Assembly (NCBI GenBank): GCA_002887195.1
Contig: PJAB01000626.1
Coordinates: 1-22,922, forward strand
Direction: 5' to 3'
DNA from: Chrysochromulina parva
Taxonomy: Eukaryota; Haptophyta; Prymnesiales; Chrysochromulinaceae
DNA length: 22,922 nucleotides
Part shown: in pieces, positions 15,640-22,922 of the stretch
Layout of the letters: every line of letters begins with the position of its first letter
Position numbering within the stretch: position 1 is the stretch's first letter
Notes under the pieces: generated by a model
The model's input: only the letters and a program-made list of their open reading frames with translations
Told to the model about the DNA's origin: nothing
Databases searched by the model: none
Program-made: the position numbers and the translations under genes

Positions 15640-18600
15640 CAGCAGCCACCGCCGCGCTGGCTGGGTCGGCGGCAGCGTGCGCGACGAGCTCTCTGTCGGT
15701 ATGCGCACGCCGCTGCCGCTGCGCGCGGGGCAGGCGGCGCCCGTTGGCAGCTCCAGAGGGCTGGGCGCGCCGTCGTGGGCGCCTGCGAGCAGCTCGACGA
15801 ATAGCTTTCCCTTGGCCACAGGCACGACGCCCACGACGACGCCCACGAATAGCTTTCCCTTGGCCACAGGCACGACGCCCACGACGACGCCCACGACGAC
15901 CACGACGACGCCCACGACGACGCCCACACTCCTCCGGCTCTCCACTCTCATAGCTGGCGAGGCGGACAGCTCGTGCATGATCTGCATAGGGGGTATGACG
16001 TGTGCGGCGTGCGTGGGCGCGGTTGAGCGTGCGCTGCTCAAGACGCCTGGCGTCGCCTCCGTCTCCGTCTCACTCATGGGCAAGCGAGGGCAGGTCTTCT
16101 ACCTCGCCTCCAAGGTGTCGGTCGAGCAGATGGTCGCTTCGGTCCAGCGCAGCGGCTTCGACGCGAGAGCAGCCACCGACGCCGAGCTCGGCGCGAACCC
16201 GTCGTCCGCGTACACGGAGGAGGCCAACTTGTACAAACGCCAGTTCCTCCGCTCGCTCCCCTTGGCGATTGCAGCGGTCTACTGCTCCACGATGGTGTCC
16301 ATGCTTCGGCCGGCCGCCTTGACGGCCTTCCTGATGACGCCCATCATCCCGGGCCTCGATTGGGGCACGCTCCTCGTCTTGGCTCTGGTCACGCTCGTCC
16401 AGTTTGGCTTCGGCTGGCCCTTTTTCGTGCGCGCATACAAGTCGCTCGTGACGGGCGCGGCCAACATGGACGTGCTCATCGTGATGGGCACCTCGGTCGC
16501 CTACTTGTACTCACTCTTCTTCCTGACCCTCTCCATCCGCTCCCACGGGCAGTTGGGGACGGACAACACATGTTTCGAGACCTCGTCGACGCTCATCTGC
16601 TTCATGCTGCTCGGCAGGTTTCTCGAGGCGGCCGCCAAGGGGCGCGCCTCCGAGGCCATCTCGAGGCTGATCACGCTCCAGCCCCGCACGGCGCTCAGGG
16701 TGGCGGGCGGCGAGGCGGCGCTCAACACGGCGCTCGGCGGCTCGAGCCACGGCGCTCTCGAGGAGGTAACCGCTCAACACGGCGCTCTCGAGGAGGTGCC
16801 CGCGGGCTCGTTGATGCCGAGGGACACCGCTCAACACGGCGCTCTGGAGGAGGTGCCCGCGGGCTCGTTGATGCCGAGGGACGTGGTGAAGGTGCTCCCC
16901 GGCGCCATCGTGCCAGCGGATGGTGTGGTGGTTGCGGGGGAGTCGACTGTGGATGAGGCGATGATCTCGGGGGAGCCGCTCCCCGTCCAGAAAAAGGCGC
17001 GTGACAGGGCGGTGGGCGGCTCCATCAACGGCAACGGCGTGCTCTGGCTGCGCGTCTCCGCCGTCGGTGCCGACTCGGTGCTTGCCAAGATCATGAAGCT
17101 CGTGAGTGACGCCCAGACGCGCAAGCCAAAGGTGCAGGCGCAGGCGGACCGAGTAGCCTCCTACTTCGTGCCTATGATCATCTTGATCTCGCTCATCACA
17201 TGGGTGTTTTGGTCAGTGGCCGTCTGGGCGCGCGTCGTTTCGAGCGTGCTGATCGACGAGTCCGGCCTGGCGGATGGCTACGTGATGGCGTTCATGTTTG
17301 GCGTTGCGGCGCTCGTGATCGCATGCCCGTGTGCGCTCGGCCTCGCCACGCCGACCGCCGTGATGCATGCATGTGCTCACCACGCCGCCCTCCTCCCCAC
17401 AGGTGCGCTCGGCCTCGCCACGCCGACCGCCGTGATGGTGGGCTCGGGCGTGGCGGCCCAGTTAGGGATTCTCTTCAAGGGCGCCGACGTGATCGAGACT
17501 GCGAGCTGTGTCACCTCGATCGTCTTTGACAAGACGGGCACTCTCACCAGAGGCGTCCTCGAGGTCGCAGTCGTGCAGCCGTGGTCGGCGGCTGACGGCG
17601 GAAGCGTCGTTGGCGGCGGAGGCGCAGGCGGAAGCGGAAGCGGTGGAGGTGGAGGGAGATGCGGCGGCGGCGGCGGCGGAGGTGGAGGCGTCGTCGGCGT
17701 CGGCGTCGGCGGCGGCGGCGGCGGCTTCGGCGGAAGCGTCGGCGGCGTCGGGGGCTTGAGCGAGGAGGAGCTGTTACAGCTGGCTGCCTCGGCCGAGCAG
17801 CACTCGGAACATCCGATCGGCCAGGCCATCATCTCCGCATGCCATGCGCGCGCCCTGCCGCTCCGGCCCGCCACTTCGTTCATGAGCAAGAGCGGTAAGG
17901 GTCTCAGGTGCAACGTGGGCGGCGACGTGGGCGGCGACGTGCTGCTAGGCAATCGCGAGTGGCTGCGGAGCCACGGCATTTCACTCTCTGCCGAGAGCGA
18001 GGCGGCCGCAGCAGGCAAGGAGAGCCTCGGCATGACAGTCGTCCTCGTCGCCCTTGACGGCCGTCCCGCTGGGATGCTTGCGCTCGCCGATGCACTCAAG
18101 CCCGACGCGCCCCAAGTGCTCGCCTTTCTGCATACTCTCGGCGTCGCTGTGTACATGGCGACGGGCGATAACGAGCGCACGGCCGCGTACGTGTCTTCAC
18201 AGCTGGGATTTCAAACTTCGCGTGTGCTCGCGGGGATGTCGCCTGAGGGCAAGGCGCAGTTTGTGGGTGAGCTCAAGCGGGCGGGCGAGGTGGTCGCGAT
18301 GGTGGGCGATGGCGTCAACGACGCTCCCGCGCTCGCACAGGCCGACGTGGGCATTGCACTTGGCTCGGGCACAGATGTTGCGATCGAGACGGCCGATGTC
18401 GTCCTGATGAAGAGTCATCTGCGCGACGTCGCCACTGCCCTACACCTCGCGTCCACGGTCATGGGTCGCATACGGCTCAACCTATTTTGGGCCCTCGTGT
18501 ACAATGTCGTCGGCGTGCCACTTGCTGCTGGGGCCTTCTACCCCTCCCTGCATCTCCTCATCCCACCCATGTTTGCGGGCGCTGCGATGGCTCTCTCATC

Positions 18601-18850
18601 CGTCTCGGTGGTATGCTCCTCGCTGCTGCTCCGATGCTACCGGCCGCCGCCCCTCCCCCCGGCCCTCCTGCTTCCCAACGCTCCCGACGGCAGCCGCAGC
18701 CTCTCGTCCAACGGGCGCGTGCGCGCGGGCGTCTACGTGCCAACGCGGCGCGCCAACGGCGGCTTCGATTGGCTCCGGCAAAACTCGGGCCCGCCGTTGC
18801 CCGCGCTGCCCGTCGGCAAGCTCGTCGGAAGCCCCAAAGCCATGGTCTGA
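14963..18850 (+). CDS. Cu(+)-exporting P1B-type ATPase (join 14963..17330, 17403..18850)
   Basis: ATP-driven Cu+ pump of the CopA/ATP7/HMA5 type, 1271 residues after removing a 72-nt intron. Two HMA domains carry GMMCGHC (Cys119, Cys122) and GMTCAAC (Cys347, Cys350), separated by an expanded Ser/Gly/Thr linker. Eight membrane segments follow. The actuator has MISGEPLPVQ (SGE instead of the commoner TGE). TM6 has IACPCALGLATP (Cys788, Cys790, read through the splice junction). The phosphorylation site is FDKTGTLT (Asp832). The N-domain has SEHPIGQAI, and the hinge has GDGVNDAPAL. TM7 YN and TM8 M-A-L-S-S complete the Cu+ (P1B-1) signature. Glycine-rich runs interrupt the linker (~15585-15645) and the loop after DKTGT (~17595-17755), and the actuator has a tandem-duplicated stretch. 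The protein is unusually long for the family because of these insertions. Secretory-pathway or plasma-membrane location is inferred from homologues. The N-terminus is uncertain. Confidence 0.93.
15586..15644 (+). repeat. GGC trinucleotide repeat coding poly-glycine
   Basis: A nearly pure GGC run, encoding about 19 consecutive glycines, follows a serine/asparagine repeat (AGC/AAC codons from about 15540) in the linker between the two HMA domains. Such runs are length-unstable, so the assembled length should be treated with caution. Confidence 0.9.
15797..15896 (+). repeat. 48-bp tandem duplication in the HMA linker
   Basis: Two perfect copies of a 48-base unit (15797-15844 and 15845-15892, with the match running 4 bases on) encode NSFPLATGTTPTTTPT twice, then a Thr/Pro run. 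Each copy contains TTTCCCTTGGCCACAG|G, which looks like a 3' splice site. Confidence 0.9.
16748..16882 (+). repeat. Nested in-frame duplications in the actuator domain
   Basis: Three units all begin CACGGCGCTCT and contain GAGGAGGT: 16748-16777 (30 bases), 16778-16834 (57 bases) and 16835-16882 (48 bases). They encode GALEEV three times and PAGSLMPRD twice, just before VVKVLPGAIVPADG. Only the last copy fits the normal actuator fold, so the earlier ones are insertions. Confidence 0.88.
17331..17402 (+). other. 72-nt intron made partly of duplicated exon sequence
   Basis: Bases 17331-17365 are identical to 17403-17437 (35 bp, starting GTGCGCTCGG). Removing 17331-17402 as a GT-AG intron (donor CCGT|GTGCGC, acceptor CTCCCCACAG|GTGCG) restores IACPCALGLATPTAVMVGSG exactly as in Cu+ ATPases. 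Left in, the frame stays open and 24 extra residues would be inserted next to the CPC motif, repeating ALGLATPTAVM. The remaining 37 bases of the intron are unique and end in a C-rich tract. Confidence 0.85.
17595..17757 (+). repeat. Glycine-rich insertion in the ATPase cytosolic loop
   Basis: About 54 residues, mostly glycine with Ser, Val and Arg, lie between the phosphorylation site and the SEHPIG motif. They are encoded by GGC/GGA/GTC-type triplets. Homologues usually have a short connection here, so this is a low-complexity insertion that probably loops out of the nucleotide-binding domain. Confidence 0.85.
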
Positions 18851-20732
18851 GGTGTGCATGGTAAACACGCTGAAAATTCCGTTCAAGTGCGCGGAAGGCG
18901 TAGGACGGCTGAGGTGCGTTGAGATTTTTTTTGCACGCGCCCGTTACAGCGCGCTTTCTCTCGTGAGCGGCACGTGGGGCAATCGAGTGGCGGCGCCGCG
19001 TATTGCACATCAGGCAAGCGACAAGAGCAAGGCGTCAAAGGTCACCGTTGCTTTGGAAGAGATCTTCCGGATCCAAGTGCATGGCAAGCGGCTCACAGTG
19101 CCTGAGACGGCGTGATCTCTGTTGAGCATGAACAAAAGGGCAACGAGCACGAAATCGAGCACATGAAAGGACGCCCGTGTTTACGCGCAATCCCGATGTC
19201 TCTACGATGGGCTCTGCGCCAGCGATAGTGCACGAGCCAGTACTAGGCTCAACCTGGTGCGCGTGTACTGGGCTGCAAACGTTAATGGATCAACGATTGA
19301 AGCCAACTTGGCGCTTCCGAATGAATGGTACCCGCCGCCCTTGCTGCACCATCCGCACATCGCACTCGCCCTGGCCATGAAGAAGCATACCCAATTTTCG
19401 ACCGCGAAGCCCCGACCGAAAGGTCAGAGCCCTGCGCGCAACGAAAGGCATCACAGTCCGAGCCCAATATCCCGCCGATGTGCTGTGCCCACGAGCTGAG
19501 CCCTCCCACGACCCACGTTGAGCCGTGTTTGTCCCGTTTGACTCTTGGAGTGAGCAGCGCACAGAAGAAGAGGACGCGGCACAAACCACGGCCTGCATCA
19601 TCAAGGCCTGCAACCCGCATCGGCAAGGCCACACGGACCCAGACGCTGTGGGAACGTTCCAAGCGCACGGTCAGCAGGGTGACCAGAGTGAATGTTGAAA
19701 CAGACTTTTGGAGAGGGTTTCGATGACCGGGCCGCGACCCTGTCAAACCCGTGGCCGCGAGGGCCAAAGCACATCTATCACGTTATGGGACGTCGCGCTG
19801 GGTCACGTACCCGGCCCCGCGCCGGCACGACACCGCGCGAATCGGCGCGGTCCCCGCGCCGGTCCGCCGCGGGCCTCCGCGCGCCCGCCCGGGGCCGCCC
19901 GCGGCCGCGGTGTGCCGCCGGGCCGCGCGTGCGAGCGTGCCGGATTGGGATCATGTGTGGGATATGGCGCGATCTCCTGCACGCTGCGGATGATTTTCGT
20001 ATCGTATCCGGGTATCGTCGATACCGGCGGGTGCGAGTGCGATCGCCCCGACGCGTCCGTCTCACGTCCGTCAGCGTGAGCGTCACTCACCGGTCAGTCT
20101 CGGAGTCCCCAGGGTGCATCCCGTCCGCCTGTGGCACGTCCGGAGCCGCCATGCGTGTCAGGCTCAAGGTCGCGGGATAGACACGACAAGGGTGCTTCGC
20201 AGTGCCAGGTGGACGTTCTGCATATATTTCATCGTATATTCATTATTAAGCTAAGCCACTACGTCGGCCGCTCGGCCCGAACGGCGCACTTTTTTGACCT
20301 AAGGGGACCTTCCCACTACTCAGGAGTCAGGTAATTACCCATAGGCCGTTTGAACACTGTGCCCGATTGCCCATGATGATGATCGTTCCGCCGACGTCGA
20401 TGGATCGGATCAATATCATCGGATTTCTCACCGATGACCCAATTATCGATGGGCCCTACCGACGACCCACCGCGTGGCGACTGTTATTGTGGCAGTGCAG
20501 TTGGCCTCGCCATCTCGGATTATGCATGATCCCCTCTCAGGAGCGCGCGAGTGGCAGTGCACCTTGCGAGCGAATCACTCCCTGACCACCCCCCTCGTCA
20601 GGCGCTGCATAATAGTCGCCCGCGCAACCGTGCAGCCGTCCAAGACGTGGGCCGTTCCAAAGCCGGGTTCCACAGCCGGGTTCCACAGCCGGGTTCCACA
20701 ACCGGGTTCCACAGCCGGGTTCCACAGCCAGC
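18851..20732. other. 1.9-kb region with no convincing gene
   Basis: Between the copper ATPase end and the sterol reductase end I find no recognisable coding sequence. Open frames of up to about 200 codons on both strands are compositionally poor or overlap known genes. The segment 19780-19960 is extremely GC-rich. From about 20200 the sequence becomes AT-richer, with hairpin-forming words at 20011-20025 (GGTATCG-T-CGATACC) and 20417-20436 (CATCGG, 8-base loop, CCGATG). A 13-bp minisatellite closes the region. A poorly conserved or intron-rich gene, or a non-coding RNA, could be missed here. Confidence 0.45.
20661..20730. repeat. 13-bp minisatellite, five copies
   Basis: The unit AGCCGGGTTCCAC repeats five times (20661-20725). 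The fourth copy has one change (AACC), and a partial copy follows. A degenerate copy may precede it (GCCGTTCCAAAG). The array ends two bases before the sterol reductase stop codon, so it forms the start of that gene's 3' UTR. Confidence 0.95.
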
Positions 20733-22346
20733 TCACTTGGACTTGGTTACGGCCGCCTTGGCCTTTTTCTCGGGGTTGTTGATCTTGTCATAAACCTCGG
20801 GAAACGCGCCCACGGCTCCGTACTTGGCGCGCAGCTCACGGTAGCCCTTGTGCGGGTACATGGACTCGAACTCCTCCTTGGTGCAGAAGATGTCGGCGTA
20901 CAGCATCTCGACGCCCTTAATTTGGCGCATCCTGGCCTCGAAGATGCGCATCGACTTGATCATGTCGAATCCGTGGCAGGTGGGGCGCTCCTTGACGCAC
21001 GTGGGCAGCCCGTAGACACCAAGGTCCACGTACATCTGCGAGCCGTCGGGCCCTGGGTTGGCGGGGCTGGGCATGATTGTGCCGGGCATCGGTCGGTGGA
21101 CGTGGGGGCAGAGCCACAGCGGGTACAGCTTGTCGAAGACGTCATCGGAGAGGGCGATGCACTCCTCGAGGCGATCCATGGGCAACATGAAGTCCTGCGC
21201 GATATGAGTCTCCTCTACGAGCTTGCGTGTCATCTCCGTCTGCGTAAGCTTCAGGAAGGACACCTTGGGCGGCAGCAGCCATCCGAGCAGCACGCGCGCG
21301 AGCGGGTGGTTGCCCACTGGCAGGAAGAGCTCCATCTCCCAGAACATGGACTTGGTGTGCCGGTGATAGTAGTCGCGCAGCGGAATGTACTCGACGCTAG
21401 GCTTGCCATCGTGCAGCTTGCTCTCGCAGTGCTTGTAGAACCAGGGCTTGTACCAGTGACCCAGGTGGTTGACGCCCGTGGGCGCCTCGTCGACCATCTC
21501 GCCAGCCATAACGACGAGCTCGGTGGGCGAGAATGCGAGCGCCTCGACAAAGCTGGGGGCGGCCTTGCCAGCTCCAGCGAGCTTGGCGAAGTGAGCCACG
21601 CCAGCCGTCCGATCCCGATGCGGCGTGTACGTCACCTGCACGTACTTCTTGCACGGCACCACGCGAATTTTGACGGACAGCAGCATGCCTAGGGTCCCAT
21701 AGGACCATGGGATGGCGTGGAAAAGATCGGAGTACTCGTTGTCGGGCGTCGCGTTGACCACAGTGCCGTCTGCCAAGCAAACCTCGTATGCCAGGCACTG
21801 TTCGTGGAACAGGCCTTCCAAATGTGAGGAGGATTCGATGCCCGTTCCATTCACAAGCCCACCCACCGTGAGGTCGTCCATCTCTGGCACCACCGGCAGA
21901 GTGTAGCCGAGATGGAGCAGCGCACCCGTAAGCTGCCCGGTCGTGACGAGTGGCTCGACCGTAATGGACATATTGTCTGACTTGAGGTCCAGTGACACAA
22001 TGTCGATCATGTCGACGACAGCGTCGATCTGATGCATGCTGCTCTTGTAGTTGCGGTAAGAGAGCGACATGCATTGCCAGCCCGGGCGCCCAGTGCACAT
22101 GCGCATGCCCTTCGGGCGCGCCTTGATCTGTTCCACGACGCGCTCCACACGCGTCGCGTGGAGCACTGGCACCTTCGTGTAGGCCGCCCACTGCCAACGC
22201 AGGTAGAGCAGGAAGTCCCACATCATCGAGAGCGGCAGCGCAAAAAGGACGACAATAAGCGAGCGGTACTCAGTCATGACGTACGTGAAGATCCGCTCTC
22301 CCAGGGGCGGCTTCTTGCCAATGCTCGTGGCGGGAGCATTGCACAT
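20733..22346 (-). CDS. DHCR24: Delta24-sterol reductase (DHCR24/DIMINUTO family)
   Basis: FAD-dependent enzyme of sterol biosynthesis that reduces the C24(25) or C24(28) side-chain double bond; the animal and plant homologues sit in the ER membrane. The start at 22346 (MCNAPATSIGKKPP) gives 537 residues, close to the usual 516-561. The frame is open to 22487, but the extra 47 residues are Arg-rich and unlike the family. An N-terminal membrane helix lies at ~29-50 (SLIVVLFALPLSMMWDFLLY). The FAD-binding PCMH-type domain at ~80-235 includes TGRPGWQCMSLSYRNYK, PVVPEMDDLTVGGLVNGTG, GIESSSHLEGLFHE and PWSYGTLGMLLSVKI. The C-terminal half has the family blocks FLPVGNHPLARVLLGWLLPP, VSFLKLTQTE, YPLWLCPH, YVDLGVYGLP, EMLYAD and AFPEVYDKIN. 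All major blocks are present, so it should be functional. The C-terminus is Lys-rich (KKAKAAVTKSK). It is the clearest sign that the organism makes its own sterols. Confidence 0.93.
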   Translation of the reverse strand: MCNAPATSIGKKPPLGERIFTYVMTEYRSLIVVLFALPLSMMWDFLLYLRWQWAAYTKVPVLHATRVERVVEQIKARPKGMRMCTGRPGWQCMSLSYRNYKSSMHQIDAVVDMIDIVSLDLKSDNMSITVEPLVTTGQLTGALLHLGYTLPVVPEMDDLTVGGLVNGTGIESSSHLEGLFHEQCLAYEVCLADGTVVNATPDNEYSDLFHAIPWSYGTLGMLLSVKIRVVPCKKYVQVTYTPHRDRTAGVAHFAKLAGAGKAAPSFVEALAFSPTELVVMAGEMVDEAPTGVNHLGHWYKPWFYKHCESKLHDGKPSVEYIPLRDYYHRHTKSMFWEMELFLPVGNHPLARVLLGWLLPPKVSFLKLTQTEMTRKLVEETHIAQDFMLPMDRLEECIALSDDVFDKLYPLWLCPHVHRPMPGTIMPSPANPGPDGSQMYVDLGVYGLPTCVKERPTCHGFDMIKSMRIFEARMRQIKGVEMLYADIFCTKEEFESMYPHKGYRELRAKYGAVGAFPEVYDKINNPEKKAKAAVTKSK

Positions 22347-22778
22347 GGGACGGCTCCTACGCTGTCCGACGCGCACCCGCACACACAGGTCCAAAAATGT
22401 GTCGGCGTTCACTCGCGAACGGCGCATCCTCGATTCAAGAATCAGACGGATTCTCGACGTAACCGCGGTCCGATGCGCGAAGTGCATGGAAGTGTCGCGG
22501 TGCCGAGGTTCTCACCGAGCTGTCACACTGACAAACGATCGGCGACCGGGCGCGAGACGCCGAGACCACGGCGAGGCAGTGTTTCCATCATGTGTGGTTG
22601 AGTGCGTGCTGCGTGGGCCGTGGGCTACATTGTACATGTATTTAGTCAAGTGTGTTTGTAGTGCGTCTGGACGTTGCGTGTGCCGATAGTCGATTCAACA
22701 CGCGATTCAACTGACGCTTTTCTAACGAAGTGTGACGGTTTCGCCCGAGGTTATTTGCCCCGACTAAGCCCCGACGTC

Positions 22779-22794
22779 GGATACAATTGTATCC
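22779..22794. repeat. Perfect 16-bp palindrome GGATACAATTGTATCC
   Basis: The sequence equals its own reverse complement over all 16 bases. It lies about 430 bases upstream of the sterol reductase start. It could be a dimeric factor site or the core of a small repeat element. Confidence 0.9.
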
Positions 22795-22830
22795 TAAAAT
22801 CAATAAGGAGTGGATCCGGCTGGCTCCAGC

Positions 22831-22856
22831 GCCATCCGGGTTAACCGGATAGTGGC
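22831..22856. repeat. Imperfect inverted repeat GCCATCCGG / CCGGATAGTGGC
   Basis: The arms surround GTTAA. The central ATCCGGGTTAACCGGAT is one base short of a perfect palindrome, and with a two-base bulge (AG) the outer GCCA/TGGC also pair. It is 36 bases from the perfect palindrome and may belong to the same element. Confidence 0.75.
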
Positions 22857-22922
22857 TATTTTGCCATCTGGTAGATACAGATAGCTGAGGTGGGTGGTCC
22901 AGGTAGATCAAGATACCGTAAA

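Larger units (their letters stand above)
22347..22922. other. Upstream region of the sterol reductase, with palindromes
   Basis: No gene is seen here. The part next to 22346 should hold the promoter and 5' UTR of the sterol reductase. The sequence becomes AT-richer after about 22600. It contains GATTCAAGAATC (22432-22443), a perfect 16-base palindrome at 22779-22794, and a near-palindrome at 22834-22850. Short open frames on both strands carry no motifs. Confidence 0.45.

Noticed and set aside
15520..16083. Minus-strand frame with poly-proline and poly-leucine
   Set aside because: It is an antisense reading of the GGC repeat and the 48-bp duplication in the ATPase gene.
17366..17437. A 24-residue insertion after CPC as real protein sequence
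   Set aside because: It would duplicate ALGLATPTAVM within the ion-binding helix. A GT-AG intron fits the position exactly and restores the family consensus.
17377..18180. 267-codon minus-strand proline-rich frame
   Set aside because: It is antisense to the ATPase N- and P-domains. The proline runs are the complement of the glycine codons.
18504..19115. 203-codon plus-strand frame crossing the ATPase end
   Set aside because: Most of it overlaps the ATPase in another frame. The free part from about 18858 (85 residues) has no motif or support.
19282..19767. 161-codon minus-strand frame in the gene-free region
   Set aside because: No recognisable domain. Overlapping frames of similar length exist on the other strand, so it is not distinguishable from chance in GC-rich DNA.
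19692..20180. 162-codon plus-strand Arg-rich frame
   Set aside because: Composition reflects extreme GC content, and three overlapping frames are equally open there.
20850..21692. 280-codon plus-strand frame
   Set aside because: It is antisense to the conserved C-terminal half of the sterol reductase.
1..22922. CRISPR array, tRNA or rRNA genes, bacterial operon
   Set aside because: No spaced direct repeats with unique spacers, no cloverleaf I could complete, and no rRNA-like sequence. The gene set and introns are eukaryotic.

Overview
The window looks like nuclear DNA from a GC-rich, gene-dense unicellular eukaryote, most plausibly a chromalveolate-type alga such as a haptophyte or pelagophyte. 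The lineage is inferred from style, not proven. The reasons are eukaryote-specific families (RING-H2 protein, TKL-type kinase, ORAI-like channel, DHCR24/DIMINUTO sterol reductase), few and short GT-AG introns, very high coding GC that leaves long antisense open frames, and single genes on alternating strands with no operon spacing. I see no rRNA, tRNA, CRISPR array, transposase, viral gene or toxin gene.

Layout from left to right: 1-496 is non-coding. A 317-residue protein of unknown function with one membrane segment is at 497-1450 (-). A flavin amine oxidase of the polyamine oxidase/LSD1 superfamily is at 1639-3234 (+). A coiled-coil RING-H2 protein is at 3485-4552 (-). An ORAI-like four-helix membrane protein with an EF-hand is at 5041-7653 (+); its two exons appear as two separate ORFs but join in frame across a 180-nt intron. 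A TKL-like kinase (8334-9527, -) lies downstream of an acidic/basic, probably nuclear protein (9775-10419, -). A polytopic membrane protein, weakly HTTM-like, is at 10621-11985 (+). An FkbM-type methyltransferase is at 12372-13391 (-). A membrane-anchored helical protein of unknown function is at 13978-14811 (-). A large Cu(+)-type P1B ATPase is at 14963-18850 (+). A 1.9-kb region without a convincing gene follows (18851-20732). The delta24-sterol reductase is at 20733-22346 (-), and the window ends in non-coding DNA with several palindromes.

The genes do not form one pathway. Several neighbours are divergent pairs that probably share short promoter regions (about 1451-1638, 4553-5040, 10420-10620, 14812-14962). 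The membrane and ion-handling theme (Ca2+ channel-like protein, Cu+ pump, anchored proteins) is probably coincidental.

Two observations stand out. The first is the ORAI-like channel with a long N-terminal coiled coil and a C-terminal EF-hand in the same chain. The second is a 72-nt intron in the copper ATPase whose 5' half is a perfect 35-bp copy of the exon that follows it. This is the signature of an intron born by local tandem duplication, placed directly in the CPC metal-binding motif. The same ATPase gene carries two further in-frame tandem duplications and two glycine-rich expansions, so it seems unusually prone to local duplication.
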